This document shows positions 12,639 to 25,495 of a stretch of 64,000 nucleotides of DNA, one piece after another (position 1 is the first letter of the stretch; each line of letters opens with the position of its first letter). The DNA is from Litoditis marina. Its lineage: Eukaryota > Nematoda > Chromadorea > Rhabditida > Rhabditidae. Position numbers and translations under genes: made by a program. The notes under the pieces are model-generated. The model searched no databases. It was not told where the DNA came from and worked only from the letters and a program-made list of their open reading frames with translations. Location: the NCBI GenBank assembly GCA_964036275.1, contig CAXIWQ010000467.1, forward strand, positions 1 through 64,000. The letters run 5' to 3'.

Positions 12639-14872
12639 ATGAAGCATTCATCAGGTATGCCTATTTTGAATGATGTTGTCAACCGTGCTTCTCTTAAAAC
12701 TAGTTTTCGCCGATCAAAGTGGAAAGATGACTGGAGAGGTGTTCAGATGACGTATGAACCCAATAAGAACCTTAATCGGTCAATACGAAGGTCTTGTTTG
12801 TTTTCTGGGAATATAAGGGTGGAATAATGAAGCATCCATCAGTTATGCCTATTTTGAATGATTTTGTCAACCGTGCTTCTCTTAAAACCATTTTCGCCGA
12901 TCAAAGTGAAAAGATGGCTGGATAAGTCTTCAGATGACCTATGAACCCACTGAAAACCTAAATCGGGGAATACGAAGGTCTTGTTTGTTTTCTGGAAACA
13001 TTAGGGTGTAATACGGAATCATTCATCAGTTATGCCTATTTTGAATGATGTTGTCAACCGTGCTTCTATTGAAACTAATTTTTGCCGATTAAAATGAAAA
13101 GATGGCTGGAGAGGTGTTCAGACGACCTATGAACCCACGGAAAAATCGGTCAATACGAAGGTCTTGTTTGTTTTCTGGAAACATTAGGGTGGAATAATGA
13201 AGCATTCATCAGTTATGCTCATTTTGAATGATGTTGTCAACCGTGCTTCTCTTAAAACTAATTTTCGCCGATCAAAATGAAAAGTTGGCTGGAGAGGTGT
13301 TCAGATGACCTATGAACCCAATGAAAACCTGAAACGGTCAATACGAAGGTCTTGTTTGTTTTCTGGAAATATTAGGGTGCATTAATGAAGCATTTATCAG
13401 TTTTGCCTATTTTGAATGATGTTGTCAACCGTGCTTCTCTTAAAACTAATTTTCGCCGATTAAAGTGAAAAGATGGCTGGAGAGGTGTTCAGACGACCTA
13501 TGAACCCACTGCAAAATCGGTCAACACGAAGGTCTTGTTTGTTGTCTGGAAATATTAGGATGGAATAATGAAGTATCCATCAGTTATGCCTATTTTGAAT
13601 GATGTTGTCAACCGTGCTTCTCTTAAAACTAGTTTTTGCCGATCAAAGTGAACAGATGACTGGAGAGGTGTTTAGATGACCTATGAACCCAATGGAAACC
13701 TAAATCGGTCAATACGGAGGTCTTGTTTGTTTTCTGGAAATATTAGGGTGGAATAATGAAGCATTCATCAGGTATGCCTATTTTGAATGATGTTGTCAAC
13801 CGTGCTTCTCTTAAAACTAGTTTTCGCCGATCAAAGTGGAAAGATGACTGGAGAGGTGTTCAGATGACGTATGAACCCAATAAGAACCTTAATCGGTCAA
13901 TACGAAGGTCTTGTTTGTTTTCTGGGAATATAAGGGTGGAATAATGAAGCATCCATCAGTTATGCCTATTTTGAATGATTTTGTCAACCGTGCTTCTCTT
14001 AAAACCATTTTCGCCGATCAAAGTGAAAAGATGGCTGGATAAGTCTTCAGATGACCTATGAACCCACTGAAAACCTAAATCGGGGAATACGAAGGTCTTG
14101 TTTGTTTTCTGGAAACATTAGGGTGTAATACGGAATCATTCATCAGTTATGCCTATTTTGAATGATGTTGTCAACCGTGCTTCTATTGAAACTAATTTTT
14201 GCCGATTAAAATGAAAAGATGGCTGGAGAGGTGTTCAGACGACCTATGAACCCACGGAAAAATCGGTCAATACGAAGGTCTTGTTTGTTTTCTGGAAACA
14301 TTAGGGTGGAATAATGAACCATTCATCAGTTATGCTCATTTTGAATGATGTTGTCAACCGTGCTTCTCTTAAAACTAATTTTCGCCGATCAAAATGAAAA
14401 GTTGGCTGGAGAGGTGTTCAGATGACCTATGAACCCAATGAAAACCTGAAACGGTCAATACGAAGGTCTTGTTTGTTTTCTGGAAATATTAGGGTGCATT
14501 AATGAAGCATTTATCAGTTTTGCCTATTTTGAATGATGTTGTCAACCGTGCTTCTCTTAAAACTAATTTTCGCCGATTAAAGTGAAAAGATGGCTGGAGA
14601 GGTGTTCAGACGACCTATGAACCCACTGCAAAATCGGTCAACACGAAGGTCTTGTTTGTTGTCTGGAAATATTAGGATGGAATAATGAAGTATCCATCAG
14701 TTATGCCTATTTTGAATGATGTTGTCAACCGTGCTTCTCTTAAAACTAGTTTTTGCCGATCAAAGTGAACAGATGACTGGAGAGGTGTTTAGATGACCTA
14801 TGAACCCAATGGAAACCTAAATCGGTCAATACGAAGGTCTTGTTTGTTTTCTAGAAATATTAGGGTGGAATA
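12639..14872 (+). repeat. Higher-order repeat: two tandem 1117-bp six-mers
   Basis: Six successive monomers in fixed order, opening with the open-frame monomer, form a 1117-bp unit repeated directly at 12639-13755 and 13756-14872. The unit includes the distinctive TACGGAATCATTC, ATGCTCATTTTG and AAGCATTTATCAG monomers. The same six-mer is also present at 656-1772 and 10958-12074. Spacings come from matching landmark sequences and are exact to a few bases. Confidence 0.85.
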
Positions 14873-16918
14873 ATGAAGCATTCATCAGTTATGCCTATTT
14901 TGAATGATGTTGTCAACCGTGCTTCTCTTAAAACTAATTTTCGCCGAATAAAGTGTAAAGATGGCTGGAGAGGTGTTCAGATGACCTATGAACCCAATGG
15001 AAACCTAAATCGGTCAATACGAAGGTCTTGTTTGTTGTCTGGAAATATTAGGATAGAATAATGAAGTATCCATCAGTTATGCCTATTTTGAATGATGTTG
15101 TCAACCGTGCTTCTCTTAAAACTAATTTTTGCCGATCAAAGTGAAAAGATGCTGGAGAAGTCTTCAGATGACCTATGAACTCAATGAAAACCTGAATCGG
15201 TCAATACGGAGGTCTTGTTTGTTTTCTGGAAATATTAGGGTGGAATAATGAAGCATTCATCAGGTATGCCTATTTTGAATGATGTTGTCAACCGTGCTTC
15301 TCTTAAAACTAGTTTTCGCCGATCAAAGTGGAAAGATGACTGGAGAGGTGTTCAGATGACGTATGAACCCAATAAGAACCTTAATCGGTCAATACGAAGG
15401 TCTTGTTTGTTTTCTGGGAATATAAGGGTGGAATAATGAAGCATCCATCAGTTATGCCTATTTTGAATGATTTTGTCAACCGTGCTTCTCTTAAAACCAT
15501 TTTCGCCGATCAAAGTGAAAAGATGGCTGGATAAGTCTTCAGATGACCTATGAACCCACTGAAAACCTAAATCGGTCAATACGAAGGTCTTGTTTGTTTT
15601 CTGGAAACACTAGGGTGGAATAATGAAGCATTCAGCAGTTATGCCTATTTTGAATGATGTTGTCAACCGTGCTTCTCTCAAAACTAATTTTCGCCGAATA
15701 AAGTGAAAAGATGGCTGGAGAGGTGTTCAGATGACCTATGAACTCAATGAAAACCTGAATCGGTCAATACGGAGGTCTTGTTTGTTTTCTGGAAATATTA
15801 GGGTGGAATAATGAAGCATTCATCAGGTATGCCTATTTTGAATGATGTTGTCAACCGTGCTTCTCTTAAAACTAGTTTTCGCCGATCAAAGTGGAAAGAT
15901 GACTGGAGAGGTGTTCAGATGACGTATGAACCCAATAAGAACCTTAATCGGTCAATACGAAGGTCTTGTTTGTTTTCTGGGAATATAAGGGTGGAATAAT
16001 GAAGCATCCATCAGTTATGCCTATTTTGAATGATTTTGTCAACCGTGCTTCTCTTAAAACCATTTTCGCCGATCAAAGTGAAAAGATGGCTGGATAAGTC
16101 TTCAGATGACCTATGAACCCACTGAAAACCTAAATCGGTCAATACGAAGGTCTTGTTTGTTTTCTGGAAACATTAGGGTGGAATAATGAAGCATTCATCA
16201 GTTATGCCTATTTTGAATGATGTTGTCAACCGTGCCTCTCTTAAAACTAATTTTCGCCGATCAAAATGAAAAGTTGGCTGGAGAGGTGTTCAGATGACCT
16301 ATGAACCCAATGAAAACCTGAAACGGTCAATACGAAGGTCTTGTTTGTTTTCTGGAAATATTAGGGTGCATTAATGAAGCATTTATCAGTTTTGCCTATT
16401 TTGAATGATGTTGTCAACCGTGCTTCTCTTAAAACTAATTTTCGCCGATTAAAGTGAAAAGATGGCTGGAGAGGTGTTCAGACGACCTATGAACCCACTG
16501 CAAAATCGGTCAACACGAAGGTCTTGTTTGTTGTCTGGAAATATTAGGATGGAATAATGAAGTATCCATCAGTTATGCCTATGTTGAATGATGTTGTCAA
16601 CCGTGCTTCTCTTAAAACTAGTTTTTGCCGATCAAAGTGAACAGATGACTGGAGAGGTGTTTAGATGACCTATGAACCCAATGGAAACCTAAATCGGTCA
16701 ATACGAAGGTCTTGTTTGTTTTCTGGAAATATTAGGGTGGAATAATGAAGCATTCATCAGTTATGCCTATTTTGAATGATGTTGTCAACCGTGCTTCTCT
16801 TAAAACTAATTTCCGCCGAATAAAGTGAAAAGATGGCTGGAGAGGTGTTCAGATGACCTATGAACCCAATACAAACCTAAATCGGTCAATACGGAGGTCT
16901 TGTTTGTTTTCTGGGAAT

Positions 16919-19900
16919 ATTAGGGTGGAATAATGAAGGATTCATCAGTTATGCCTATTTTGAATGATGTTGTCAACCGTGCTTCTCTTAAAACTAGTTT
17001 TTGCCTATCAAAGTGAACAGATGACTGGAGAGGTGTTTAGATGACCTATGAACCCAATGGAAACCTAAATCGGTCAATACGAAGGTCTTGTTTGTTGTCT
17101 GGAAATATTAGGATGGAATAATGAAGTATCCATCAGTTATGCCTATTTTGAATGATGTTGTCAACCGTGCTTCTCTTAAAACTAATTTTCGCCGATCAAA
17201 GTGAAAAGATGCTGGAGAAGTGTTCAGATGACCTATGAACCCACTGAAAACCTAAATCGGTCAATACGAAGGTCTTTTTTGTTTTCTGGAAACATTAGGG
17301 TGGAATAATGAAGCATTCATCAGTTATGCCTATTTTGAATGATGTTGTCAACCGTGCTTCTCTTAAAACTAATTTTCGCCGAATAAAGTGAAAAGATGGC
17401 TGGAGAGGTGTTTAGATGACCTATGAACTCAATGGAAACCTGAATCGGTCAATACGGAGGTCTTGTTTGTTTTCTGGAAATATTAGGGTGGAATAATGAA
17501 GCATTCATCAGGTATGCCTATTTTGAATGATGTTGTCAACCGTGCTTCTCTTAAAACTAGTTTTCGCCGATCAAAGTGGAAAGATGACTGGAGAGGTGTT
17601 CAGATGACCTATGAACCCAATAAGAACCTTAATCGGTCAATACGAAGGTCTTGTTTGTTTTCTGGGAATATAAGGGTGGAATAATAAAGCATCCATCAGT
17701 TATGCCTATTTTGAATAATTTTGTCAACCGTGCTTCTCTTAAAACCATTTTCGCCGATCAAAGTGAAAAGATGGCTGGAGAGGTGTTTAGATGACCTATG
17801 AACCCAATGGAAACCTAAATCGGTCAATACAAAGGTCTTGTTTGTTTTCTGGAAATATTAGGGTGGAATAATGACGCATTCATCAGTTATTCCTATTTTG
17901 AATGATGTTGTCAACCGTGCTTCTCTTAAAACTAGTTTTTGCCGATCAAAGTGAACAGATGACTGGAGAGGTGTTTAGATGACCTATGAACCCAATGGAA
18001 ACCTAAATCGGTCAATACGAAGGTCTTGTTTGTTTTCTGGAAACATTAGGGTGGAATAATGAAGCATTCATCAGTTATGCCTATTTTGAATGATGTTGTC
18101 AACCGTGCTTCTCTTAAAACTAGTTTTTGCCGATCAAAGTGAACAGATGACTGGAGAGGTGTTTAGATGACCTATGAACCCAATGGAAACCTAAATCGGT
18201 CAATACGAAGGTCTTGTTTTTTTTCTGGAAATATTAGGGTGGAATAATGAAGCATTCATCAGTTATGCCTATTTTGAATGATGTTGTCAACCGTGCTTCT
18301 CTTGAAACTAATTTTCGCCGAATAAAGTGAAAAGATGGCTGGAGAGGTGTTCAGATGACCTATGAACCCAATACAAACCTAAATCGGTCAATACGGAGGT
18401 CTTGTTTGTTTTCTGGGAATATTAGGGTGGAATAATGAAGGATTCATCAGTTATGCCTATTTTGAATGATGTTGTCAACCGTGCTTCTCTTGAAACTAGT
18501 TTTTGCCTATCAAAGTGAACAGATGACTGGAGAGGTGTTTAGATGACCTATGAACCCAATGGAAACCTAAATCGGTCAATACGAAGGTCTTGTTTGTTTT
18601 CTGAAAATATTAGGGTGGAATAATGAAGCATTTATCAGTTTTGCCTATTTTGAATGATGTTGTCAACCGTGCTTCTCTTAAAACTAATTTTCGCCGATTA
18701 AAGTGAAAAGATGGCTGGAGAGGTGTTCAGACGACCTATGAACCCACTGCAAAATCGGTCAATACGAAGGTCTTGTTTGTTTTCTGGAAACATTAGGGTG
18801 GAATAATGAAGCATTCATCAGTTATGCCTATTTTGAATGATGTTGTCAACCGTGCTTCTCTTAAAACTAATTTTCGCCGAATAAAGTGAAAAGATGGCTG
18901 GAGAGGTGTTCAGATGACCTATGAACTCAATGGAAACCTGAATCGGTCAATACGGAGGTCTTGTTTGTTTTCTGGAAATATTAGGGTGGAATAATGAAGC
19001 ATTCATCAGGTATGCCTATTTTGAATGATGTTGTCAACCGTGCTTCTCTTAAAACTAGTTTTCGCCGATCAAAGTGGAAAGATGACTGGAGAGGTGTTCA
19101 GATGACCTATGATCCCAATAAGAGCCTTAATCGGTCAATACGAAGGTCTTGTTTGTTTTCTGGGAATATTAGGGTGGAATAATGAAGGATTCATCAGTTA
19201 TGCCTATTTTGAATGATGTTGTCAACCGTGCTTCTCTTAAAACTAGTTTTTGCCTATCAAAGTGAACAGATGACTGGAGAGGTGTTTAGATGACCTATGA
19301 ACCCAATGGAAACCTAAATCGGTCAATACGAAGGTCTTGTTTGTTGTCTGGAAATATTAGGATGGAATAATGAAGTATCCATCAGTTATGCCTATTTTGA
19401 ATGATGTTGTCAACCGTGCTTCTCTTAAAACTAATTTTCGCCGATCAAAGTGAAAAGATGCTGGAGAAGTGTTCAGATGACCTATGAACCCACTGAAAAC
19501 CTAAATCGGTCAATACGAAGGTCTTTTTTGTTTTCTGGAAACATTAGGGTGGAATAATGAAGCATTCATCAGTTATGCCTATTTTGAATGATGTTGTCAA
19601 CCGTGCTTCTCTTAAAACTAATTTTCGCCGAATAAAGTGAAAAGATGGCTGGAGAGGTGTTCAGATGACCTATGAACTCAATGGAAACCTGAATCGGTCA
19701 ATACGGAGGTCTTGTTTGTTTTCTGGAAATATTAGGGTGGAATAATGAAGCATTCATCAGGTATGCCTATTTTGAATGATGTTGTCAACCGTGCTTCTCT
19801 TAAAACTAGTTTTCGCCGATCAAAGTGGAAAGATGACTGGAGAGGTGTTCAGATGACCTATGAACCCAATAAGAACCTTAATCGGTCAATACGAAGGTCT

Positions 19901-21415
19901 TGTTTGTTTTCTGGGAATATAAGGGTGGAATAATAAAGCATCCATCAGTTATGCCTATTTTGAATAATTTTGTCAACCGTGCTTCTCTTAAAACCATTTT
20001 CGCCGATCAAAGTGAAAAGATGGCTGGAGAGGTGTTTAGATGACCTATGAACCCAATGGAAACCTAAATCGGTCAATACAAAGGTCTTGTTTGTTTTCTG
20101 GAAATATTAGGGTGGAATAATGACGCATTCATCAGTTATTCCTATTTTGAATGATGTTGTCAACCGTGCTTCTCTTAAAACTAGTTTTTGCCGATCAAAG
20201 TGAACAGATGACTGGAGAGGTGTTTAGATGACCTATGAACCCAATGGAAACCTAAATCGGTCAATACGAAGGTCTTGTTTGTTTTCTGGAAACATTAGGG
20301 TGGAATAATGAAGCATTCATCAGTTATGCCTATTTTGAATGATGTTGTCAACCGTGCTTCTCTTAAAACTAGTTTTTGCCGATCAAAGTGAACAGATGAC
20401 TGGAGAGGTGTTTAGATGACCTATGAACCCAATGGAAACCTAAATCGGTCAATACGAAGGTCTTGTTTTTTTTCTGGAAATATTAGGGTGGAATAATGAA
20501 GCATTCATCAGTTATGCCTATTTTGAATGATGTTGTCAACCGTGCTTCTCTTGAAACTAATTTTCGCCGAATAAAGTGAAAAGATGGCTGGAGAGGTGTT
20601 CAGATGACCTATGAACCCAATACAAACCTAAATCGGTCAATACGGAGGTCTTGTTTGTTTTCTGGGAATATTAGGGTGGAATAATGAAGGATTCATCAGT
20701 TATGCCTATTTTGAATGATGTTGTCAACCGTGCTTCTCTTGAAACTAGTTTTTGCCTATCAAAGTGAACAGATGACTGGAGAGGTGTTTAGATGACCTAT
20801 GAACCCAATGGAAACCTAAATCGGTCAATACGAAGGTCTTGTTTGTTTTCTGAAAATATTAGGGTGGAATAATGAAGCATTTATCAGTTTTGCCTATTTT
20901 GAATGATGTTGTCAACCGTGCTTCTCTTAAAACTAATTTTCGCCGATTAAAGTGAAAAGATGGCTGGAGAGGTGTTCAGACGACCTATGAACCCACTGCA
21001 AAATCGGTCAATACGAAGGTCTTGTTTGTTTTCTGGAAACATTAGGGTGGAATAATGAAGCATTCATCAGTTATGCCTATTTTGAATGATGTTGTCAACC
21101 GTGCTTCTCTTAAAACTAATTTTCGCCGAATAAAGTGAAAAGATGGCTGGAGAGGTGTTCAGATGACCTATGAACTCAATGGAAACCTGAATCGGTCAAT
21201 ACGGAGGTCTTGTTTGTTTTCTGGAAATATTAGGGTGGAATAATGAAGCATTCATCAGGTATGCCTATTTTGAATGATGTTGTCAACCGTGCTTCTCTTA
21301 AAACTAGTTTTCGCCGATCAAAGTGGAAAGATGACTGGAGAGGTGTTCAGATGACCTATGATCCCAATAAGAGCCTTAATCGGTCAATACGAAGGTCTTG
21401 TTTGTTTTCTGGGAA
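16919..21415 (+). repeat. Higher-order repeat: two tandem 2249-bp twelve-mers
   Basis: Landmarks recur at a constant 2249-bp offset: AAGGATTCATC monomers at about 16936 and 19185, open-frame monomers 17496/19745 and 18994/21243, and a T-run variant near 18220/20468. This defines two near-identical tandem units of twelve monomers. Point differences are few, implying recent unequal exchange or assembly-scale amplification. Confidence 0.85.
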
Positions 21416-21749
21416 TATAAGGGTGGAATAATGAAGCATCCATCAGTTATGCCTATTTTGAATAATTTTGTCAACCGTGCTTCTCTTAAAACCATTTTCG
21501 CCGATCAAAGTGAAAAGATGGCTGGAGAGGTGTTTAGATGACCTATGAACCCAATGGAAACCTAAATCGGTCAATACAAAGGTCTTGTTTGTTTTCTGGA
21601 AATATTAGGGTGGAATAATGACGCATTCATCAGTTATTCCTATTTTGAATGATGTTGTCAACCGTGCTTCTCTTAAAACTAGTTTTTGCCGATCAAAGTG
21701 AACAGATGACTGGAGAGGTGTTCAGATGACCTATGAACCCAATGGAAAC

Positions 21750-24700
21750 CTGAATCGGTCAATACGAAGGTCTTGTTTGTTTTCTGGAAACATTAGGGTG
21801 GAATAATGAAGCATTCATCAGTTATTCCTATTTTGAATGATGTTGTCAACCGTGCTTCTCTTAAAACTAGTTTTTGCCGATCAAAGTGAAAAGATGACTG
21901 GAGAGGTGTTCAGATGACCTATGAACCCAATAAGAACCTTAATCGGTCAATACGAAGGTCTTGTTTGTTTTCTGGAAATATTAGGGTGGAATAATGAAGC
22001 ATTCATCAGTTATGCCTATTTTGAATGATGTTGTCAACCGTGCTTCTCTTAAAACTAATTTTCGCCGAATAAAGTGAAAAGATGGCTGGAGAGGTGTTCA
22101 GATGACCTATGAACCCAATACAAACCTAAATCGGTCAATACGGAGGTCTTGTTTGTTTTCTGGGAATATTAGGGTGGAATAATGAAGGATTCATCAGTTA
22201 TGCCTATTTTGAATGATGTTGTCAACCGTGCTTCTCTTAAAACTAGTTTTTGCCTATCAAAGTGAACAGATGACTGGAGAGGTGTTTAGATGACCTATGA
22301 ACCCAATGGAAACCTAAATCGGTCAATACGAAGGTCTTGTTTGTTTTCTGAAAATATTAGGGTGGAATAATGAAGCATTTATCAGTTTTGCCTATTTTGA
22401 ATGATGTTGTCAACCGTGCTTCTCTTAAAACTAATTTTCGCCGATTAAAGTGAAAAGATGGCTGGAGAGGTGTTCAGACGACCTATGAACCCACTGCAAA
22501 ATCGGTCAATACAAAGGTCTTGTTTGTTTTCTGGAAATATTAGGGTGGAATAATGAAGCATTCATCAGTTATGCCTATTTTGAATGATGTTGTCAACCGT
22601 GCTTCTCTTAGAACTAATTTTCGCCGAATAAAGTGAAAAGATGGCTGGAGAGGTGTTCAGATGACCTATGAACCCAATATAAACCTAAATCGGTCAATAC
22701 GGAGGTCTTGTTTGTTTTCTGGGAATATTAGGGTGGAATAATGAAGGATTCATCAGTTATGCCTATTTTGAATGATGTTGTCAACCGTGCTTCTCTTAAA
22801 ACTAGTTTTTGCCTATCAAAGTGAACAGATGACTGGAGAGGTGTTTAGATGACCTATGAACCCAATGGAAACCTAAATCGGTCAATACGAAGGTCTTGTT
22901 TGTTGTCTGGAAATATTAGGATGGAATAATGAAGTATCCATCAGTTATGCCTATTTTGAATGATGTTGTCAACCGTGCTTCTCTTAAAACTAATTTTCGC
23001 CGATCAAAGTGAAAAGATGCTGGAGAAGTGTTCAGATGACCTATGAACCCACTGAAAACCTAAATCGGTCACTACGAAGGTCTTTTTTGTTTTCTGGAAA
23101 CATTAGGGTGGAATAATGAAGCATTCATCAGTTATGCCTATTTTGAATGATGTTGTCAACCGTGCTTCTCTTAAAACTAATTTTCGCCGAATAAGGTGAA
23201 AAGATGGCTGGAGAGGTGTTCAGATGACCTATGAACTCAATGGAAACCTGAATCGGTCAATACGGAGGTCTTGTTTGTTTTCTGGAAATATTAGGGTGGA
23301 ATAATGAAGCATTCATCAGGTATGCCTATTTTGAATGATGTTGTCAACCGTGCTTCTCTTAAAACTAGTTTTCGCCGATCAAAGTGGAAAGATGACTGGA
23401 GAGGTGTTCAGATGACCTATGAACCCAATAAGAACCTTAATCGGTCAATACGAAGGTCTTGTTTGTTTTCTGGGAATATAAGGGTGGAATAATGAAGCAT
23501 CCATCAGTTATGCCTATTTTGAATAATTTTGTCAACCGTGCTTCTCTTAAAACCATTTTCGCCGATCAAAGTGAAAAGATGGCTGGAGAGGTGTTTAGAT
23601 GACCTATGAACCCAATGGAAACCTGAATCGGTCAATACGAAGGTCTTGTTTGTTTTCTGGAAACATTAGGGTGGAATAATGAAGCATTCATCAGTTATTC
23701 CTATTTTGAATGATGTTGTCAACCGTGCTTCTCTTAAAACTAGTTTTTGCCGATCAAAGTGAAAAGATGACTGGAGAGGTGTTCAGATGACCTATGAACC
23801 CAATAAGAACCTTAATCGGTCAATACGAAGGTCTTGTTTGTTTTCTGGAAATATTAGGGTGGAATAATGAAGCATTCATCAGTTATGCCTATTTTGAATG
23901 ATGTTGTCAACCGTGCTTCTCTTAAAACTAATTTTCGCCGAATAAAGTGAAAAGATGGCTGGAGAGGTGTTCAGATGACCTATGAACCCAATACAAACCT
24001 AAATCGGTCAATACGGAGGTCTTGTTTGTTTTCTGGGAATATTAGGGTGGAATAATGAAGGATTCATCAGTTATGCCTATTTTGAATGATGTTGTCAACC
24101 GTGCTTCTCTTAAAACTAGTTTTTGCCTATCAAAGTGAACAGATGACTGGAGAGGTGTTTAGATGACCTATGAACCCAATGGAAACCTAAATCGGTCAAT
24201 ACGAAGGTCTTGTTTGTTTTCTGAAAATATTAGGGTGGAATAATGAAGCATTTATCAGTTTTGCCTATTTTGAATGATGTTGTCAACCGTGCTTCTCTTA
24301 AAACTAATTTTCGCCGATTAAAGTGAAAAGATGGCTGGAGAGGTGTTCAGACGACCTATGAACCCACTGCAAAATCGGTCAATACAAAGGTCTTGTTTGT
24401 TTTCTGGAAATATTAGGGTGGAATAATGAAGCATTCATCAGTTATGCCTATTTTGAATGATGTTGTCAACCGTGCTTCTCTTAGAACTAATTTTCGCCGA
24501 ATAAAGTGAAAAGATGGCTGGAGAGGTGTTCAGATGACCTATGAACCCAATATAAACCTAAATCGGTCAATACGGAGGTCTTGTTTGTTTTCTGGGAATA
24601 TTAGGGTGGAATAATGAAGGATTCATCAGTTATGCCTATTTTGAATGATGTTGTCAACCGTGCTTCTCTTAAAACTAGTTTTTGCCTATCAAAGTGAACA

Positions 24701-25495
24701 GATGACTGGAGAGGTGTTTAGATGACCTATGAACCCAATGGAAACCTAAATCGGTCAATACGAAGGTCTTGTTTGTTGTCTGGAAATATTAGGATGGAAT
24801 AATGAAGTATCCATCAGTTATGCCTATTTTGAATGATGTTGTCAACCGTGCTTCTCTTAAAACTAATTTTCGCCGATCAAAGTGAAAAGATGCTGGAGAA
24901 GTGTTCAGATGACCTATGAACCCACTGAAAACCTAAATCGGTCACTACGAAGGTCTTTTTTGTTTTCTGGAAACATTAGGGTGGAATAATGAAGCATTCA
25001 TCAGTTATGCCTATTTTGAATGATGTTGTCAACCGTGCTTCTCTTAAAACTAATTTTCGCCGAATAAGGTGAAAAGATGGCTGGAGAGGTGTTCAGATGA
25101 CCTATGAACTCAATGGAAACCTGAATCGGTCAATACGGAGGTCTTGTTTGTTTTCTGGAAATATTAGGGTGGAATAATGAAGCATTCATCAGGTATGCCT
25201 ATTTTGAATGATGTTGTCAACCGTGCTTCTCTTAAAACTAGTTTTCGCCGATCAAAGTGGAAAGATGACTGGAGAGGTGTTCAGATGACCTATGAACCCA
25301 ATAAGAACCTTAATCGGTCAATACGAAGGTCTTGTTTGTTTTCTGGGAATATAAGGGTGGAATAATGAAGCATCCATCAGTTATGCCTATTTTGAATAAT
25401 TTTGTCAACCGTGCTTCTCTTAAAACCATTTTCGCCGATCAAAGTGAAAAGATGGCTGGAGAGGTGTTTAGATGACCTATGAACCCAATGGAAAC
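21750..25495 (+). repeat. Higher-order repeat: two tandem 1873-bp ten-mers
   Basis: Blocks 21750-23622 and 23623-25495 share landmark monomers at a constant 1873-bp offset, including the CTTAGAACTAATTTTC variant, the GGTCACTACGAAGG variant and the AATAAGGTGAAAAG variant. The two units diverge outside these limits. Boundaries are approximate to about 20 bp. Confidence 0.8.

Noticed and set aside
280..25365. Nineteen 62-codon frames as real genes
   Set aside because: They depend on one base (TGG/TGT instead of TGA) in a satellite subtype and copy number follows array duplication. Kept only as a hypothesis.
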